Source: an uncultured Prevotellaceae bacterium (GTDB taxonomy: Bacteria > Bacteroidota > Bacteroidia > Bacteroidales > Bacteroidaceae). Taken from it: a stretch of 64,000 nucleotides of DNA. The notes under the pieces were generated by a model. It did not search any database, was not told the DNA's origin, and saw nothing but the letters and a program-made list of their open reading frames with translations. Each line of letters opens with the position of its first letter. The first letter of the stretch is position 1. Made by a program: the position numbers and the translations under genes. Shown here one piece after another: positions 1 to 8,368 of the stretch. The stretch lies in contig CACYPF010000006.1 in NCBI GenBank assembly GCA_902776195.1, positions 154,846 to 218,845 on the forward strand. Reading direction: 5' to 3'.

Positions 1-173
1 TGACCATGATCGACCCATCTCCCTGTTACCTCGTCTCTCTTTGACCAATATGCCTTGGTAATGAACTTCCCTTCGGGCTTTGTCTTCACCCTCAGGCGGC
101 GTGTCGCCGTTGTCTGTGCCGTCACACTGAGTGCTATGAGACACAACAGACATATACTAATAAACTTCTTCAT
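1..173 (-). CDS. Secreted protein, N-terminal part only (cut by window edge)
   Basis: Reading the minus strand from an ATG at 171-173 gives an uninterrupted frame to the window edge (57 full codons). The first ~20 residues begin MKKFISICLLCLIALSVTAQ, a clear signal peptide ending at a typical Bacteroidales cleavage site; the mature part starts TTATRRLRVKTKPEG. It lies only 30 nt downstream of the BspA-like gene on the same strand, so the two are probably co-transcribed. The function cannot be told from 57 residues; an exported surface or envelope protein is likely. Confidence 0.6.
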   Translation of the reverse strand, partial: MKKFISICLLCLIALSVTAQTTATRRLRVKTKPEGKFITKAYWSKRDEVTGRWVDHG

Positions 174-203
174 AGCTCTTTATATACTAATAAGGTGTAT
201 GAT

Positions 204-3200
204 TCACTTGATATATTTCTTACCGTTCACGATATTGATGCCTCGCTGTGGCTCGCTCAGACGGTGTCCACTGAGGTTGAAGATGGCATCAGACCTCATT
301 GGCTGAGCTGTTTCCACTTCAGTGACAGCAGTAGCTTCTGCATTACCGATGGCAATGATGAAACGGGTTGAGAGGGTAGCGGGATTGCTGACAGTGAAGG
401 TATAGGGCTCACTGAGCAAGGTACGGGTGTGCTCATCATTGTCGATAAGCCATATTTCTTCCGTTGATGTTCCTTTGGTGGTCATGGAGAGGGTATAAGT
501 TCCTGCCTCAGCCACCTCCATACCCAGTTGTACGATGCCGTTACCCAAGGGACGCTCATTGATGTCGTAGGCAACTCCTTCTCCTTTGGTGAAGATGGCG
601 TTGACGGCTCCTTCGCTGTCATTCATCTTTGGAGCATCGCGTCCGATGTCATAGCGCAGAGTTGCCTCAGGGTTGATGACGAAACGGGTACGGTCTAACT
701 GCACCGTCTCACCCTCGCCACCCTGTTGTGTCAACAGCAGGTTATACACCATACGGCGGCTGTTCTTATCGGCTCGGCGCAATGCCATGCGGCTATTGGC
801 GGTCTCGCCTTTCGTGAACGTCTTCACATGCTGACGGCGGGTAGCCTCGAAGGTGATGTCGTTCACACCGTCGGGTACCTGGACAAAGAAGCCTATCAGC
901 GGGTCAAGCACTTCCTCATCATCCAGTGCGCTGAAGGCTTTCCAGCGTGTAGAATACGAATAGGTGGACTTCTGATAGACCATGATGGGACCGTCATAGT
1001 CGACACCCCGGATGTCAAGGAAGGCAGGATAGGGCTGTCCGATAAAGTTCCAGTTGATGTTGTGTGCGAACTCGCCGGGATAGTGGTACAAAGGCAGGGT
1101 GACATCCTTGGCAGTGGTGAAGTAGTCAGTACCTCCGGCGTGAGACTTGAAGTGGATGAAGTCCCAGTTTCTGGTCCATTGACCGTTCGTGTTGTAATAT
1201 CCTGTCTGCTCACTCATGAAGTAGTAACCCTGTCCGGCTTTCAGTGTCTCGTCGTTTTTCACACGGATCCACGTCTTGTCAAAGTCACCACGGGCACGGG
1301 CAGCGCCATCGTAGCGGAACAGGGCAAACGAGGTGGCAGGCTTCTCGGGTACGATATCGCTGTACTTCACATCGAAGGGTAGGGTAAGACCCCACTGTCC
1401 TAACAGGTGGCAGCGCAGGTCTATCTGGTCGATGGTGGTCGTGCCTTGGTTGATAAAGGTCTGGAATTTATAGTCGGTAAACCAGTACTGTGCATCAATA
1501 TCGTAAGTCATATTGAAATGGTCAGCCTGCAGCTTGGCTCCCTCTTCCACTCTCAAACATGGATGATGGTTGCTGGATGTTTCCTCATTATAACCCGATA
1601 TATAGATGTAGTTGACGTCGTACTTGCCCTGCTGGATGGTGCTGTTCTTGTCAACCACAGTCCTCCAGGTGATATTCAAGTCCTTGGCAGCGGCATCTTT
1701 TAAAGCCAGGATATTGTTCACGATGTTAAAGCCATCGTCGGCTTGGTAGAGGGAGACTGACGGAGCCGGCACATAGAGATTCACCTTGCGGTCATAGTAT
1801 GAGAAAACATTGCTCTTCCAATAGGGAGGTACCATTGCGCGGATAATCACGCTGTCCATCACCTCCTCAGCATTACCCATATCACCTAATATCAGTTCAT
1901 CTATGGCTATCAGGGTGGAGGGCAGGTCGAGCACTCTCAGCTTTTTGCTGTAGAAGACACGGCTTCCGATGCTGGTCACTCCTTCGGGCACCACCACCTT
2001 CTCATACTCGCCTCCGTTGAAGGCATAGCTGGCTATTCTTCGTAGGGTGGAAGGAAGTTTCACTTCAGCTAATGGAACACCTCGGAATGCAAACGCCCCA
2101 ATATAGGTCACTCCTTCAGGAATGTCGATGTGCGTAAACTTTGCTTCATCAAAAGTAGAACGTTCTATGATCTTTACTGTAGATGGAATATTGACCGATT
2201 CCAACGGAGTTTTATAAAACGTGCCATTGAGTGTGCGGATACCTTCCGGCAGTCTGATGCTTTTGAGTGACGTGCAATGTGCGAAAGCGTCACCGCCGAT
2301 ACTGTCTACTGTCTCAGGGATAGTGACCTTTTGCAGGTTCTCACACCAGTAGAAAGTGCCCTTAGGAATCATTGTCAGATGAGAGGGCCACTCCACCTCT
2401 TCTATCTTACTGTCATAGAAGACCCCTTCCCCTACCTCCTTGACATGATTGGGGAAGGCGACCTTTTTGATGGCTGTCGTATATTCGAAAGCTCCATCCC
2501 GGACGGCTGTCACGGTGGTAGGCAGTTCGATACTGGGAATAGCAGTACCAGAGAAGAAATATTTAGGAATCTCCGTCAGATCCTGGGGCAGACGCACGGT
2601 AGTGAGGTTGTAGCAGTGCCACAGGGTGGAAGTGCCTATCTCTGATGCGTCTTTCAGTCCGTCGGGAAAGGTGAAGGTGGTGAGCTTCTCACACTCACCG
2701 AAGATAGCGTCACCTTGTAGTTTCACTCCTGCGGGCAAGGTAAATGTCTCCAAAGCGGTACCACGGAAGGCTCCTTCCTTGATGATTGCCAGCTGACTGG
2801 GTAGTTTCACCTCTGACAGTTGGGAACATCCGCGGAAAATACCCTCGTCTAAAGTCGTCACTCCGTCTGGGATGGTGATGCTCTTTAATAAAGGACAGTT
2901 GTAAAAACAGCGGTTCCCGATGGAAGTAACCCTTGTGGGAAGAGTAATGCTCGCCAACAGCGGACAGCCTTGGAACGCATAACTGCCGATGGAGGTCACC
3001 GTCTCGGGAATATCCACCTGTTCTAAGACGGGACATTCGTAGAACATCCCTTCTGGTATCGCCGTCAGGTTAGGGGGCATCACGATGGTTGTCAGCACCT
3101 TACTGCTACGCAATACGTATTTGTGAAGCTCAGTGGCTGTTTGTGGCAACACCACTTTCTGCACTAATTTGGTATAGCCGAGTTCCACCACTTTGGCACT

Positions 3201-3467
3201 CTCGGCATCTATCCCTCCCACGTCAAGCAGGGTAAGGTTTGTCAGTTGATTACGGATGACCAGACAGTCATCGTAATTCATCGCACCAGTCACCGTCAGT
3301 TCGGTGACATCACTTAGCTCACCAATTTCCTCTATCTGCTCCTGAATCTTCACGAACAGCGTGCCGGCATCTTCACAATGTACCGTCACCTTGAGTCCTA
3401 ACTGAGCCATCGACATCGTCAACGTTGTCATCCAGACAACAATGGTTGTAAGTAGTCTTTTGTTCAT
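204..3467 (-). CDS. BspA-like leucine-rich-repeat surface protein
   Basis: A 1087-residue secreted protein. Residues 1-21 form a signal peptide ending in MSMAQ. About residues 100-560 are tandem ~23-residue repeats of the LRR_5/BspA (Treponema pallidum-type) class, recognisable by recurring phrases such as VTSIGSYAFQGCPLL and GVTSIGSRVFYS. This is followed by a long beta-rich region and a C-terminal tail of the form FNLSGHRLS...GINIVNGKKYIK. The same kind of tail ends the alpha-amylase at 47369-49141, which suggests a shared C-terminal sorting or anchoring signal. BspA family members bind host proteins or other bacteria; the ligand here is unknown. The start follows a -7 box at 3508-3515 by ~40 nt. 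Confidence 0.85.
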   Translation of the reverse strand: MNKRLLTTIVVWMTTLTMSMAQLGLKVTVHCEDAGTLFVKIQEQIEEIGELSDVTELTVTGAMNYDDCLVIRNQLTNLTLLDVGGIDAESAKVVELGYTKLVQKVVLPQTATELHKYVLRSSKVLTTIVMPPNLTAIPEGMFYECPVLEQVDIPETVTSIGSYAFQGCPLLASITLPTRVTSIGNRCFYNCPLLKSITIPDGVTTLDEGIFRGCSQLSEVKLPSQLAIIKEGAFRGTALETFTLPAGVKLQGDAIFGECEKLTTFTFPDGLKDASEIGTSTLWHCYNLTTVRLPQDLTEIPKYFFSGTAIPSIELPTTVTAVRDGAFEYTTAIKKVAFPNHVKEVGEGVFYDSKIEEVEWPSHLTMIPKGTFYWCENLQKVTIPETVDSIGGDAFAHCTSLKSIRLPEGIRTLNGTFYKTPLESVNIPSTVKIIERSTFDEAKFTHIDIPEGVTYIGAFAFRGVPLAEVKLPSTLRRIASYAFNGGEYEKVVVPEGVTSIGSRVFYSKKLRVLDLPSTLIAIDELILGDMGNAEEVMDSVIIRAMVPPYWKSNVFSYYDRKVNLYVPAPSVSLYQADDGFNIVNNILALKDAAAKDLNITWRTVVDKNSTIQQGKYDVNYIYISGYNEETSSNHHPCLRVEEGAKLQADHFNMTYDIDAQYWFTDYKFQTFINQGTTTIDQIDLRCHLLGQWGLTLPFDVKYSDIVPEKPATSFALFRYDGAARARGDFDKTWIRVKNDETLKAGQGYYFMSEQTGYYNTNGQWTRNWDFIHFKSHAGGTDYFTTAKDVTLPLYHYPGEFAHNINWNFIGQPYPAFLDIRGVDYDGPIMVYQKSTYSYSTRWKAFSALDDEEVLDPLIGFFVQVPDGVNDITFEATRRQHVKTFTKGETANSRMALRRADKNSRRMVYNLLLTQQGGEGETVQLDRTRFVINPEATLRYDIGRDAPKMNDSEGAVNAIFTKGEGVAYDINERPLGNGIVQLGMEVAEAGTYTLSMTTKGTSTEEIWLIDNDEHTRTLLSEPYTFTVSNPATLSTRFIIAIGNAEATAVTEVETAQPMRSDAIFNLSGHRLSEPQRGINIVNGKKYIK

Positions 3468-3507
3468 AGATGTAATGGTTTTTAAATGTTAAGGATAATA
3501 TTTTTGA

Positions 3508-3515
3508 CAAATATA
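3508..3515 (-). promoter_or_regulatory. -7 box for the BspA-like gene
   Basis: On the minus strand this reads TATATTTG, matching the Bacteroidetes -7 consensus TAnnTTTG, 40 nt before the ATG. No TTTG -33 element is present at the usual spacing. Confidence 0.5.
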
Positions 3516-3535
3516 GAGAAAAGGAATGGAAAAAG

Positions 3536-3590
3536 GACTAACAATTTGCAAAATCGACTAACAATTTGCAAAATTTGCAAATTGTTAGTC
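3536..3590. repeat. 20-nt direct repeat joined to a perfect 16-bp inverted repeat
   Basis: The 20-mer beginning GACTAACAATTTGCAAAAT occurs at 3536-3555 and again at 3556-3575 (19 of 20 identical). The second copy is the left arm of a perfect inverted repeat: 3556-3571 pairs with 3575-3590 around a 3-nt loop. It sits between the minus-strand BspA promoter and the plus-strand tRNA-Gln promoter. It could be an operator with three half-sites or a strong cruciform; no T-tract makes it a clear terminator. Confidence 0.8.
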
Positions 3591-3629
3591 AAGAGTCTTC
3601 AACACCCTGTGTTAGTTTTTGCCTAAAAA

Positions 3630-3662
3630 TTTGGCAGGAATCTAATTTTTTCCTATCTTTGC
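3630..3662 (+). promoter_or_regulatory. Promoter of tRNA-Gln (possibly also argS)
   Basis: TTTG at 3630-3633, a 20-nt spacer and TATCTTTGC at 3654-3662 match the Bacteroidetes -33/-7 consensus. The mature tRNA starts 22 nt further on. Confidence 0.8.
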
Positions 3663-3683
3663 ACCCGCTAACAGCATTTTGGG

Positions 3684-3754
3684 TGTCCAATGGTGTAATG
3701 GTAGCACAACAGGTTTTGGTTCTGTTTGTGGTGGTTCGAATCCGCCTTGGACAA
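3684..3754 (+). tRNA. tRNA-Gln (anticodon TTG)
   Basis: 71 nt without encoded CCA. The acceptor arms TGTCCAA (3684-3690) and TTGGACA (3747-3753) pair fully, with A3754 as discriminator. The anticodon stem ACAGG/TCTGT encloses the loop TTTTGGT with anticodon TTG at 3716-3718. The T-arm GGTGG-TTCGAAT-CCGCC is canonical. The U1-A72 first pair is typical of bacterial tRNA-Gln. It lies 65 nt upstream of argS. Confidence 0.95.
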
Positions 3755-3764
3755 CTTCCTTAAG

Positions 3765-3793
3765 AATCATCCGCATATACCATGTGGATGATT
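3765..3793 (+). terminator. Hairpin between tRNA-Gln and argS
   Basis: AATCATCCGCAT (3765-3776) pairs with ATGTGGATGATT (3782-3793) with one G-U pair and a 5-nt loop. There is no long T-tract, so it may act as a tRNA 3' processing/termination stem, or as a leader structure if argS is read through from the tRNA promoter. No separate promoter for argS is visible in this 65-nt gap. Confidence 0.45.
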
Positions 3794-3819
3794 TCATGAT
3801 TAAATAGGTATACCGAAAG

Positions 3820-5595
3820 ATGAAGATTGAAGCGCAAATCATGAATGCCGCCATCGGGGCAGTGAAAGCCTTGTATGGTCAGGAGGTACCTGAGAAGATG
3901 GTACAGTTGCAGAAGACACGCAGTGAGTTCGAGGGTAACCTGACACTCGTCGTTTTCCCTTTTTTGAAGATTTCCAAGAAGAGTCCTGAGCAGACCGCAC
4001 AGGAGATAGGACAGTATCTGACTGACCATTGTGAGGCTGTCGCCTCTTACAATGTGGTGAAGGGTTTCCTGAACCTGGTTGTGGCTCCGCAGGCATGGCT
4101 CTCCCTGCTCACCGATATCGACGCGGACGAGCAGTATGGTCATAAGCAGGCTACTGAGGAGAGTCCACTGGTGATGATAGAGTATTCTTCCCCCAACACC
4201 AATAAACCGCTCCATCTGGGTCATGTGCGCAACAACCTGCTGGGCTGGTCGCTGGCGCAGATCATGCAGGCGAACGGCAATAAGGTGGTGAAGACGAATA
4301 TCGTCAACGACCGTGGTATTCATATCTGTAAGTCGATGCTCGCCTGGTTGAAGTGGGGTAATGGTGAGACTCCCGAGACCAGTGGTAAGAAGGGTGATCA
4401 TCTCATCGGTGACTATTATGTGGCTTTCGACAAGCATTACCGGGAGGAGGTCAAACAACTCATGGCTCAGGGGATGGACGAGGAGAAGGCAAAACAGGAG
4501 GCTCCCCTCATCAAAGAGGCGCATGAGATGCTGGTCAAATGGGAAAACAATGACCCTGAGGTGCGTGCCTTGTGGGAGAAGATGAATAACTGGGTATATG
4601 CCGGTTTCGACGAGACATACCGGAAGATGGGTGTGTCATTCGATAAGATATATTATGAGAGTCAGACGTATCTGAAAGGTAAGGCAAAGGTAGAGGAGGG
4701 TCTTGCCAAAGGACTCTTCGAGCGTCATGCCGACAACTCCGTATGGGCTGACCTCACCAATGAGGGTCTTGACCAGAAACTGCTGCTGCGCTCGGATGGT
4801 ACCTCTGTCTATATGACACAGGATATCGGAACGGCGGAGATGCGTTTCCAGGACTATCCCATCGACAAGATGATCTATGTGGTGGGCAACGAACAGAACT
4901 ACCACTTCCAGGTGCTCTCTATCCTCCTTGACCGTCTGGGCTTCAAGTGGGGTAAGGAACTGGTGCATTTCTCTTATGGTATGGTGGAACTGCCGAATGG
5001 TAAGATGAAGTCGCGCGAGGGAACCGTGGTGGATGCCGACGACCTGATGGAACTGATGGTCAGCGATGCCCTGAAGGCTGCCGACGAGGCAGGAAAGAAT
5101 GCCGACCTGTCGGAGGCTGAGAAACTGGAGATTGCCCGTATCGTGGGCATGGGTGCCTTGAAATATTTCATCCTCAAGGTGGATGCCCGTAAGAACATGC
5201 TCTTCAACCCCGAGGAGTCGATAGACTTCAATGGTAATACAGGACCTTTCATCCAGTATACTTATGCCCGTATCCGCAGCATCCTGCGCAAGACAACTAT
5301 AGCTCCTATAGTCCCTATAGTCCCTATATCAGACAAAGAGATAGAACTTATCCAGAAGATGAGCGAGTATCCTGCTGTCGTGGAGCAGGCTGGCAAGGAT
5401 TATTCCCCCAGCGGCATCGCTAACTACTGCTACGAGCTGACGAAGATTTTCAACCAGTTCTATCACGACTTCAGCATTCTTAACGAGCCTGATGAGCAGA
5501 AACGACAGGTACGTCTTGTCCTAGCTCGTAATGTGGCAAAAGTGATAAAGAATGGTATGTCGCTGCTGGGTATTGAGGTACCAGAGAGAATGTGA
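3820..5595 (+). CDS. argS: Arginyl-tRNA synthetase
   Basis: A 591-residue class I aminoacyl-tRNA synthetase that charges tRNA-Arg in the cytoplasm. The N-terminal Arg-tRNA synthetase domain covers about residues 1-90. The HIGH motif appears as HLGH at 132-135 within SSPNTNKPLHLGHVRNN, and the KMSKS-like loop as KMKSREGT near 394-401. The C-terminal DALR anticodon-binding domain ends in NGMSLLGIEVPERM. Around residues 492-503 the otherwise conserved linker contains TIAPIVPIVPIS, encoded by a 9-nt CTATAG repeat array that keeps the frame. Its last codons overlap the start of rnhA (ATG at 5592), so the two are co-transcribed. Confidence 0.97.
   Translation: MKIEAQIMNAAIGAVKALYGQEVPEKMVQLQKTRSEFEGNLTLVVFPFLKISKKSPEQTAQEIGQYLTDHCEAVASYNVVKGFLNLVVAPQAWLSLLTDIDADEQYGHKQATEESPLVMIEYSSPNTNKPLHLGHVRNNLLGWSLAQIMQANGNKVVKTNIVNDRGIHICKSMLAWLKWGNGETPETSGKKGDHLIGDYYVAFDKHYREEVKQLMAQGMDEEKAKQEAPLIKEAHEMLVKWENNDPEVRALWEKMNNWVYAGFDETYRKMGVSFDKIYYESQTYLKGKAKVEEGLAKGLFERHADNSVWADLTNEGLDQKLLLRSDGTSVYMTQDIGTAEMRFQDYPIDKMIYVVGNEQNYHFQVLSILLDRLGFKWGKELVHFSYGMVELPNGKMKSREGTVVDADDLMELMVSDALKAADEAGKNADLSEAEKLEIARIVGMGALKYFILKVDARKNMLFNPEESIDFNGNTGPFIQYTYARIRSILRKTTIAPIVPIVPISDKEIELIQKMSEYPAVVEQAGKDYSPSGIANYCYELTKIFNQFYHDFSILNEPDEQKRQVRLVLARNVAKVIKNGMSLLGIEVPERM
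5297..5328 (+). repeat. In-frame CTATAG nonamer array inside argS
   Basis: Cores CTATAG at 5297, 5306, 5315 and CTATAT at 5324, spaced exactly 9 nt, with the three nucleotides between cores variable. It encodes three-residue periods (TIA-PIV-PIV-PIS). The same repeat type lies between genes at 10166-10207 and 36603-36644. Confidence 0.9.
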
Positions 5596-6053
5596 TGCAG
5601 AATCCGCCAGATTATAGGAACGACACGGTACTCCCTCTCCATCCTGATGTAAAAGCGGACGCATGGGCGGTGGATGCGGCATGCTCTGGCAACCCGGGAC
5701 CTATGGAGTATCAGGCAATCGATTTGGCAACAGGCTACCGGGTATTCCATTTCGGTCCTATGAAGGGGACCAACAATATCGGGGAGTTCCTCGCCATTGT
5801 CCATGCCCTCGCCTTGTTGCAGCAGCAGGGTCTTCATGACAAGACCATTTATTCGGATTCCTATAATGCTATTCTCTGGGTCAATAAGAAGCAGTGTAAG
5901 ACAAAATTAGAGCGCACTCCTGAGACAGAGGCGCTCTATCAAATTATCATGCGTGCTGAGCGATGGTTACAGACGCACCAGTGGCGTAACCCTGTTGTCA
6001 AGTGGGAAACTCAGAAATGGGGTGAGATTCCTGCTGATTTCGGTAGGAAATGA
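5592..6053 (+). CDS. rnhA: Ribonuclease H (type I)
   Basis: A 153-residue protein that cleaves the RNA strand of RNA-DNA hybrids. All four acidic active-site residues are visible: D28 in AVDAACSGNPG, E65 in NNIGEFLA, D89 in YSDSYNA and D149 near the C-terminus in PADFGRK. It lacks the N-terminal hybrid-binding (caulimovirus-type) domain found on some Bacteroidales RNases H. The start overlaps the argS stop by 4 nt. Its last 56 nt overlap the 3' end of ribD, which is read from the other strand, so the two genes share coding DNA in a tail-to-tail arrangement. Confidence 0.93.
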   Translation: MMQNPPDYRNDTVLPLHPDVKADAWAVDAACSGNPGPMEYQAIDLATGYRVFHFGPMKGTNNIGEFLAIVHALALLQQQGLHDKTIYSDSYNAILWVNKKQCKTKLERTPETEALYQIIMRAERWLQTHQWRNPVVKWETQKWGEIPADFGRK

Positions 6054-6975
6054 GGGTGTTCGAACCATATTGCTGTTGACATAATACTTTCGCCTCGGCT
6101 GGTAGCTGAGGCGCTTTTGTACCCTCCGTGACAGTGAGTGCATGGTTGGTCTCCACACGTATCTCATCCCAAAGACCGGCTTCGATGAAAGTCTCGTGAG
6201 TCTGTCTCCCCCCTTCCACTATCAGTGACTGTATCTGGTGTTGGTAGAGGTCGTCCATGAGTTGGGGTAGGGGACGGTCATGGGTCAGCACGATGCGCTT
6301 GGGGTCAGGACCATGCCAGTGGCGAACGTTCAGCTGGGGGTGCTCACGGTCATAGGTGGTATGTCCCACCAGGATAGCGTCTTCCTCGGCACGCAGTTTA
6401 TGGGAGAGCATCTGTGTCTGTTCATTACTAATCATGATTGATTGGAAATGGTCGTCCATAAACCCGTTGGCGGTCTGTGCCCATTTTAATATAATGTACG
6501 GGCGATGCTTCGAGTGATACGTGAAGAAACGGTGGTTCAGCCATTGGCATTCCTCCTCCAACACACCTACTGTCACCTCGATGCCTGCCTTGCGGATCAT
6601 CTCCACGCCTTTCCCCTGTACTTTTGCGAAGGGGTCGATACATCCCACCACCACACGCTTCACGCCTTTCTTGATGATCAGCTCGGCACAAGGGGGTGTC
6701 TTACCATAGTGGGCACAGGGCTCTAAGGAGACATAGATGGTAGCACCCCTCAGTAGCGGCTCGTCTTCCGGGCGCACCGAGGCAAAGGCGTTGACTTCGG
6801 CATGCCCCTCACCACAACGCACATGATAGCCCTCACCGATGATGGACCCCTCCAACCTCCCCTGCTGAGGGGCGGCTACTATCACGGCACCGACCATCGG
6901 GTTAGGGCGTGCGCCCTGTATTCCGTTGGCTGCCAGTTGCAGGCATCTCCGCATGTACTTCTCGTCTATAGTCAT
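5998..6975 (-). CDS. ribD: Riboflavin biosynthesis deaminase/reductase
   Basis: A 325-residue bifunctional enzyme of riboflavin synthesis: deamination then reduction of the GTP-derived pyrimidine. The zinc site of the N-terminal deaminase is complete (HAE at 58-60; PCAHYGKTPPC at 86-96). The C-terminal RibD reductase domain follows from about residue 155 (HRPYIILKWAQTANGFM). Between MVGAVIVA and IIGEGYH, normally joined by a short turn, there is an extra stretch APQQGRLEGS (35-44) encoded by a GC-rich repeat. The protein is somewhat short for the family. It is divergent from prmC, separated by a T-rich array, and overlaps rnhA at its 3' end. Confidence 0.95.
   Translation of the reverse strand: MTIDEKYMRRCLQLAANGIQGARPNPMVGAVIVAAPQQGRLEGSIIGEGYHVRCGEGHAEVNAFASVRPEDEPLLRGATIYVSLEPCAHYGKTPPCAELIIKKGVKRVVVGCIDPFAKVQGKGVEMIRKAGIEVTVGVLEEECQWLNHRFFTYHSKHRPYIILKWAQTANGFMDDHFQSIMISNEQTQMLSHKLRAEEDAILVGHTTYDREHPQLNVRHWHGPDPKRIVLTHDRPLPQLMDDLYQHQIQSLIVEGGRQTHETFIEAGLWDEIRVETNHALTVTEGTKAPQLPAEAKVLCQQQYGSNTLISYRNQQESHPISEFPT
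6845..6875 (-). repeat. GC-rich hairpin-like element inserted in frame in ribD
   Basis: On the minus strand it runs from CCCCTCAGCAGGGGAGG into TTGGAGGGGTCC, with a small inverted repeat (CCCCT/AGGGG). It encodes PQQGRLEGS. A clearly related element, in the same reading frame, lies in comM at 15846-15879 and encodes PKQGGLGRV. Confidence 0.75.
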
Positions 6976-7024
6976 TACCTTTTTACTTTTTTTACCTTTT
7001 TACTTTTTTACCTTTTTACTTTTA
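6976..7024. repeat. T-rich ~8-nt tandem array between ribD and prmC
   Basis: Alternating units of the type TACCTTTT and TACTTTTT repeat about six times and fill nearly the whole divergent intergenic space. Slippage here would change the distance between the two genes' control signals. Confidence 0.85.
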
Positions 7025-7028
7025 TTTG

Positions 7029-7037
7029 TATCTTTGC
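7029..7037 (+). promoter_or_regulatory. -7 box directly before prmC
   Basis: TATCTTTGC matches the Bacteroidetes -7 element but ends only 3 nt before the ATG at 7041. The expected transcription start is therefore at or next to the start codon, implying a leaderless or nearly leaderless mRNA. No -33 TTTG is present. Confidence 0.55.
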
Positions 7038-7040
7038 ACT

Positions 7041-7892
7041 ATGACTTATCGTGATTTCTGGAATCATCTGACTACCATCTATGACGAGGGCGAGGCGAAA
7101 GCCGTTGCCCGTATGGTCTATGAAGTGCGTTTCGGTCTCTCGTGGACAGACCTATGCATCGGCAAAGATACGCAATTATCTGCAGACAACCAAACCGAAC
7201 TGCAGGAAATATTACGGCGGCTGTTGCAAAAAGAACCCGTACAGTATGTCCTCGGACAGGCTGACTTCTGTGGCAGGACCTTCCTCGTCAATGAGCATGT
7301 CCTCATCCCCCGTCCAGAGACCGAGGAACTGATACAGTGGTTCCTCGAAGTCCGCTCCTACTTGGGGGAGTCAGAAGAGGGGCACATTCTCGACATCGGC
7401 ACAGGGTCAGGATGTATCGCCATCACCCTTGCCGCCATGTATCCCAACGCACACGTCACCGCCTGGGACATCTCCCCCGAGGCATTGGATGTGGCAAAGG
7501 TGAATGCCGGGCGCCGCCACGTCAGCGTCACCTTCCAACAAGTCGACATTCTCGCCCCATCACTCCCCACTCCCCACTCCTCACTCACCACTATCATCAG
7601 CAATCCTCCCTATATCGCTGATCACGAACGTGCCACGATGGAGGCGAATGTCTTGGAGTACGAGCCAGCAACAGCCCTCTTCGTCCCCGATGAAGACCCC
7701 CTGCTGTTCTATCGTGCCATCGCTACCTACGGACAGACAGCCCTGCAGCCGGGTGGTTGGCTCTATTTCGAAATCAACCCTCTCTATGTCAACGAGCTAT
7801 GTGAGTTGTTACGTGTGATGCGATTCCATCGCATCGAAACCAAGGAAGACCAATTCGGCAAACAGAGGTTCATAAGAGCACAACGATCATGA
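7041..7892 (+). CDS. prmC: Peptide chain release factor N5-glutamine methyltransferase
   Basis: A 283-residue SAM-dependent methyltransferase that methylates the GGQ glutamine of release factors. The SAM-binding motif DIGTGSG lies near 118-124 and the catalytic NPPY at about 188-191. The ATG at 7041 is chosen because MTYRDFW is the usual family N-terminus; the TTG further upstream lies inside the -7 box. Residues ~173-185 (SLPTPHSSLTT) come from a 7-nt tandem repeat placed just before the NPPY strand. The gene overlaps recX by 4 nt (ATGA), starting a small operon prmC-recX-comF. Confidence 0.95.
   Translation: MTYRDFWNHLTTIYDEGEAKAVARMVYEVRFGLSWTDLCIGKDTQLSADNQTELQEILRRLLQKEPVQYVLGQADFCGRTFLVNEHVLIPRPETEELIQWFLEVRSYLGESEEGHILDIGTGSGCIAITLAAMYPNAHVTAWDISPEALDVAKVNAGRRHVSVTFQQVDILAPSLPTPHSSLTTIISNPPYIADHERATMEANVLEYEPATALFVPDEDPLLFYRAIATYGQTALQPGGWLYFEINPLYVNELCELLRVMRFHRIETKEDQFGKQRFIRAQRS
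7561..7595 (+). repeat. In-frame heptamer array inside prmC
   Basis: Five 7-nt units: CACTCCC, CACTCCC, CACTCCT, CACTCAC, CACTATC. Because 35 nt is not a multiple of three, the array is read through all three frames of the unit. Confidence 0.88.
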
Positions 7893-8368
7893 GACAAAAG
7901 ACAGAACAAGAAGCCTACCTGACCCTTAGTGCCCTCTGCGCACAGGCGGAGCACTGCCAATGGGAAATGACGGAGAAGATGCGCCGCTGGGAACTCACCG
8001 AAGAGGCTCAGGCACGTGTCATGCAGCGGTTGGTCAGTGAGCGTTATGTGGACGACGAGCGTTACGCCCGTGCCTTCGTCAAGGATAAGGTGCGATATAA
8101 CAAATGGGGACGGCGGAAGGTAGAGCAGGCGTTATGGCAGAAACATATCGACGAGTCCGTACGCCAGCAGGTGCTTGACGAGGTGGATGATGACGAGTAT
8201 ATCAGTATCTTACGCCCGATGTTACAGCAGAAACGCAAATCGACGAAGGCAAGCAGTGACTATGAGCTCAATGGTAAACTGATCAAGTTTGCCATGAGTC
8301 GCGGCTTTACAATGGATATCATCAAGCAATGTGTCAATGTGGAGGATGACGACGAGTTTCTGGAGTAG
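7889..8368 (+). CDS. recX: Regulatory protein RecX
   Basis: A 159-residue RecX-family protein, which limits RecA filament extension. The family's three-helix repeats are visible, including the central SERYVDDERYARAFV followed by KWGRRKVEQAL. The start overlaps prmC (ATGA) and the 3' end overlaps the ComF-family gene by ~23 nt in another frame, so all three are translationally coupled. Length is normal for the family. Confidence 0.9.
   Translation: MRQKTEQEAYLTLSALCAQAEHCQWEMTEKMRRWELTEEAQARVMQRLVSERYVDDERYARAFVKDKVRYNKWGRRKVEQALWQKHIDESVRQQVLDEVDDDEYISILRPMLQQKRKSTKASSDYELNGKLIKFAMSRGFTMDIIKQCVNVEDDDEFLE

Noticed and set aside
726-1382. 218-codon plus-strand frame opposite the BspA-like gene
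   Set aside because: Antisense to a clear repeat protein, with no domain or promoter.
3760-4524. A 254-codon minus-strand frame opposite argS
   Set aside because: Antisense shadow of argS with no promoter and no family features; it also runs over the hairpin after tRNA-Gln.
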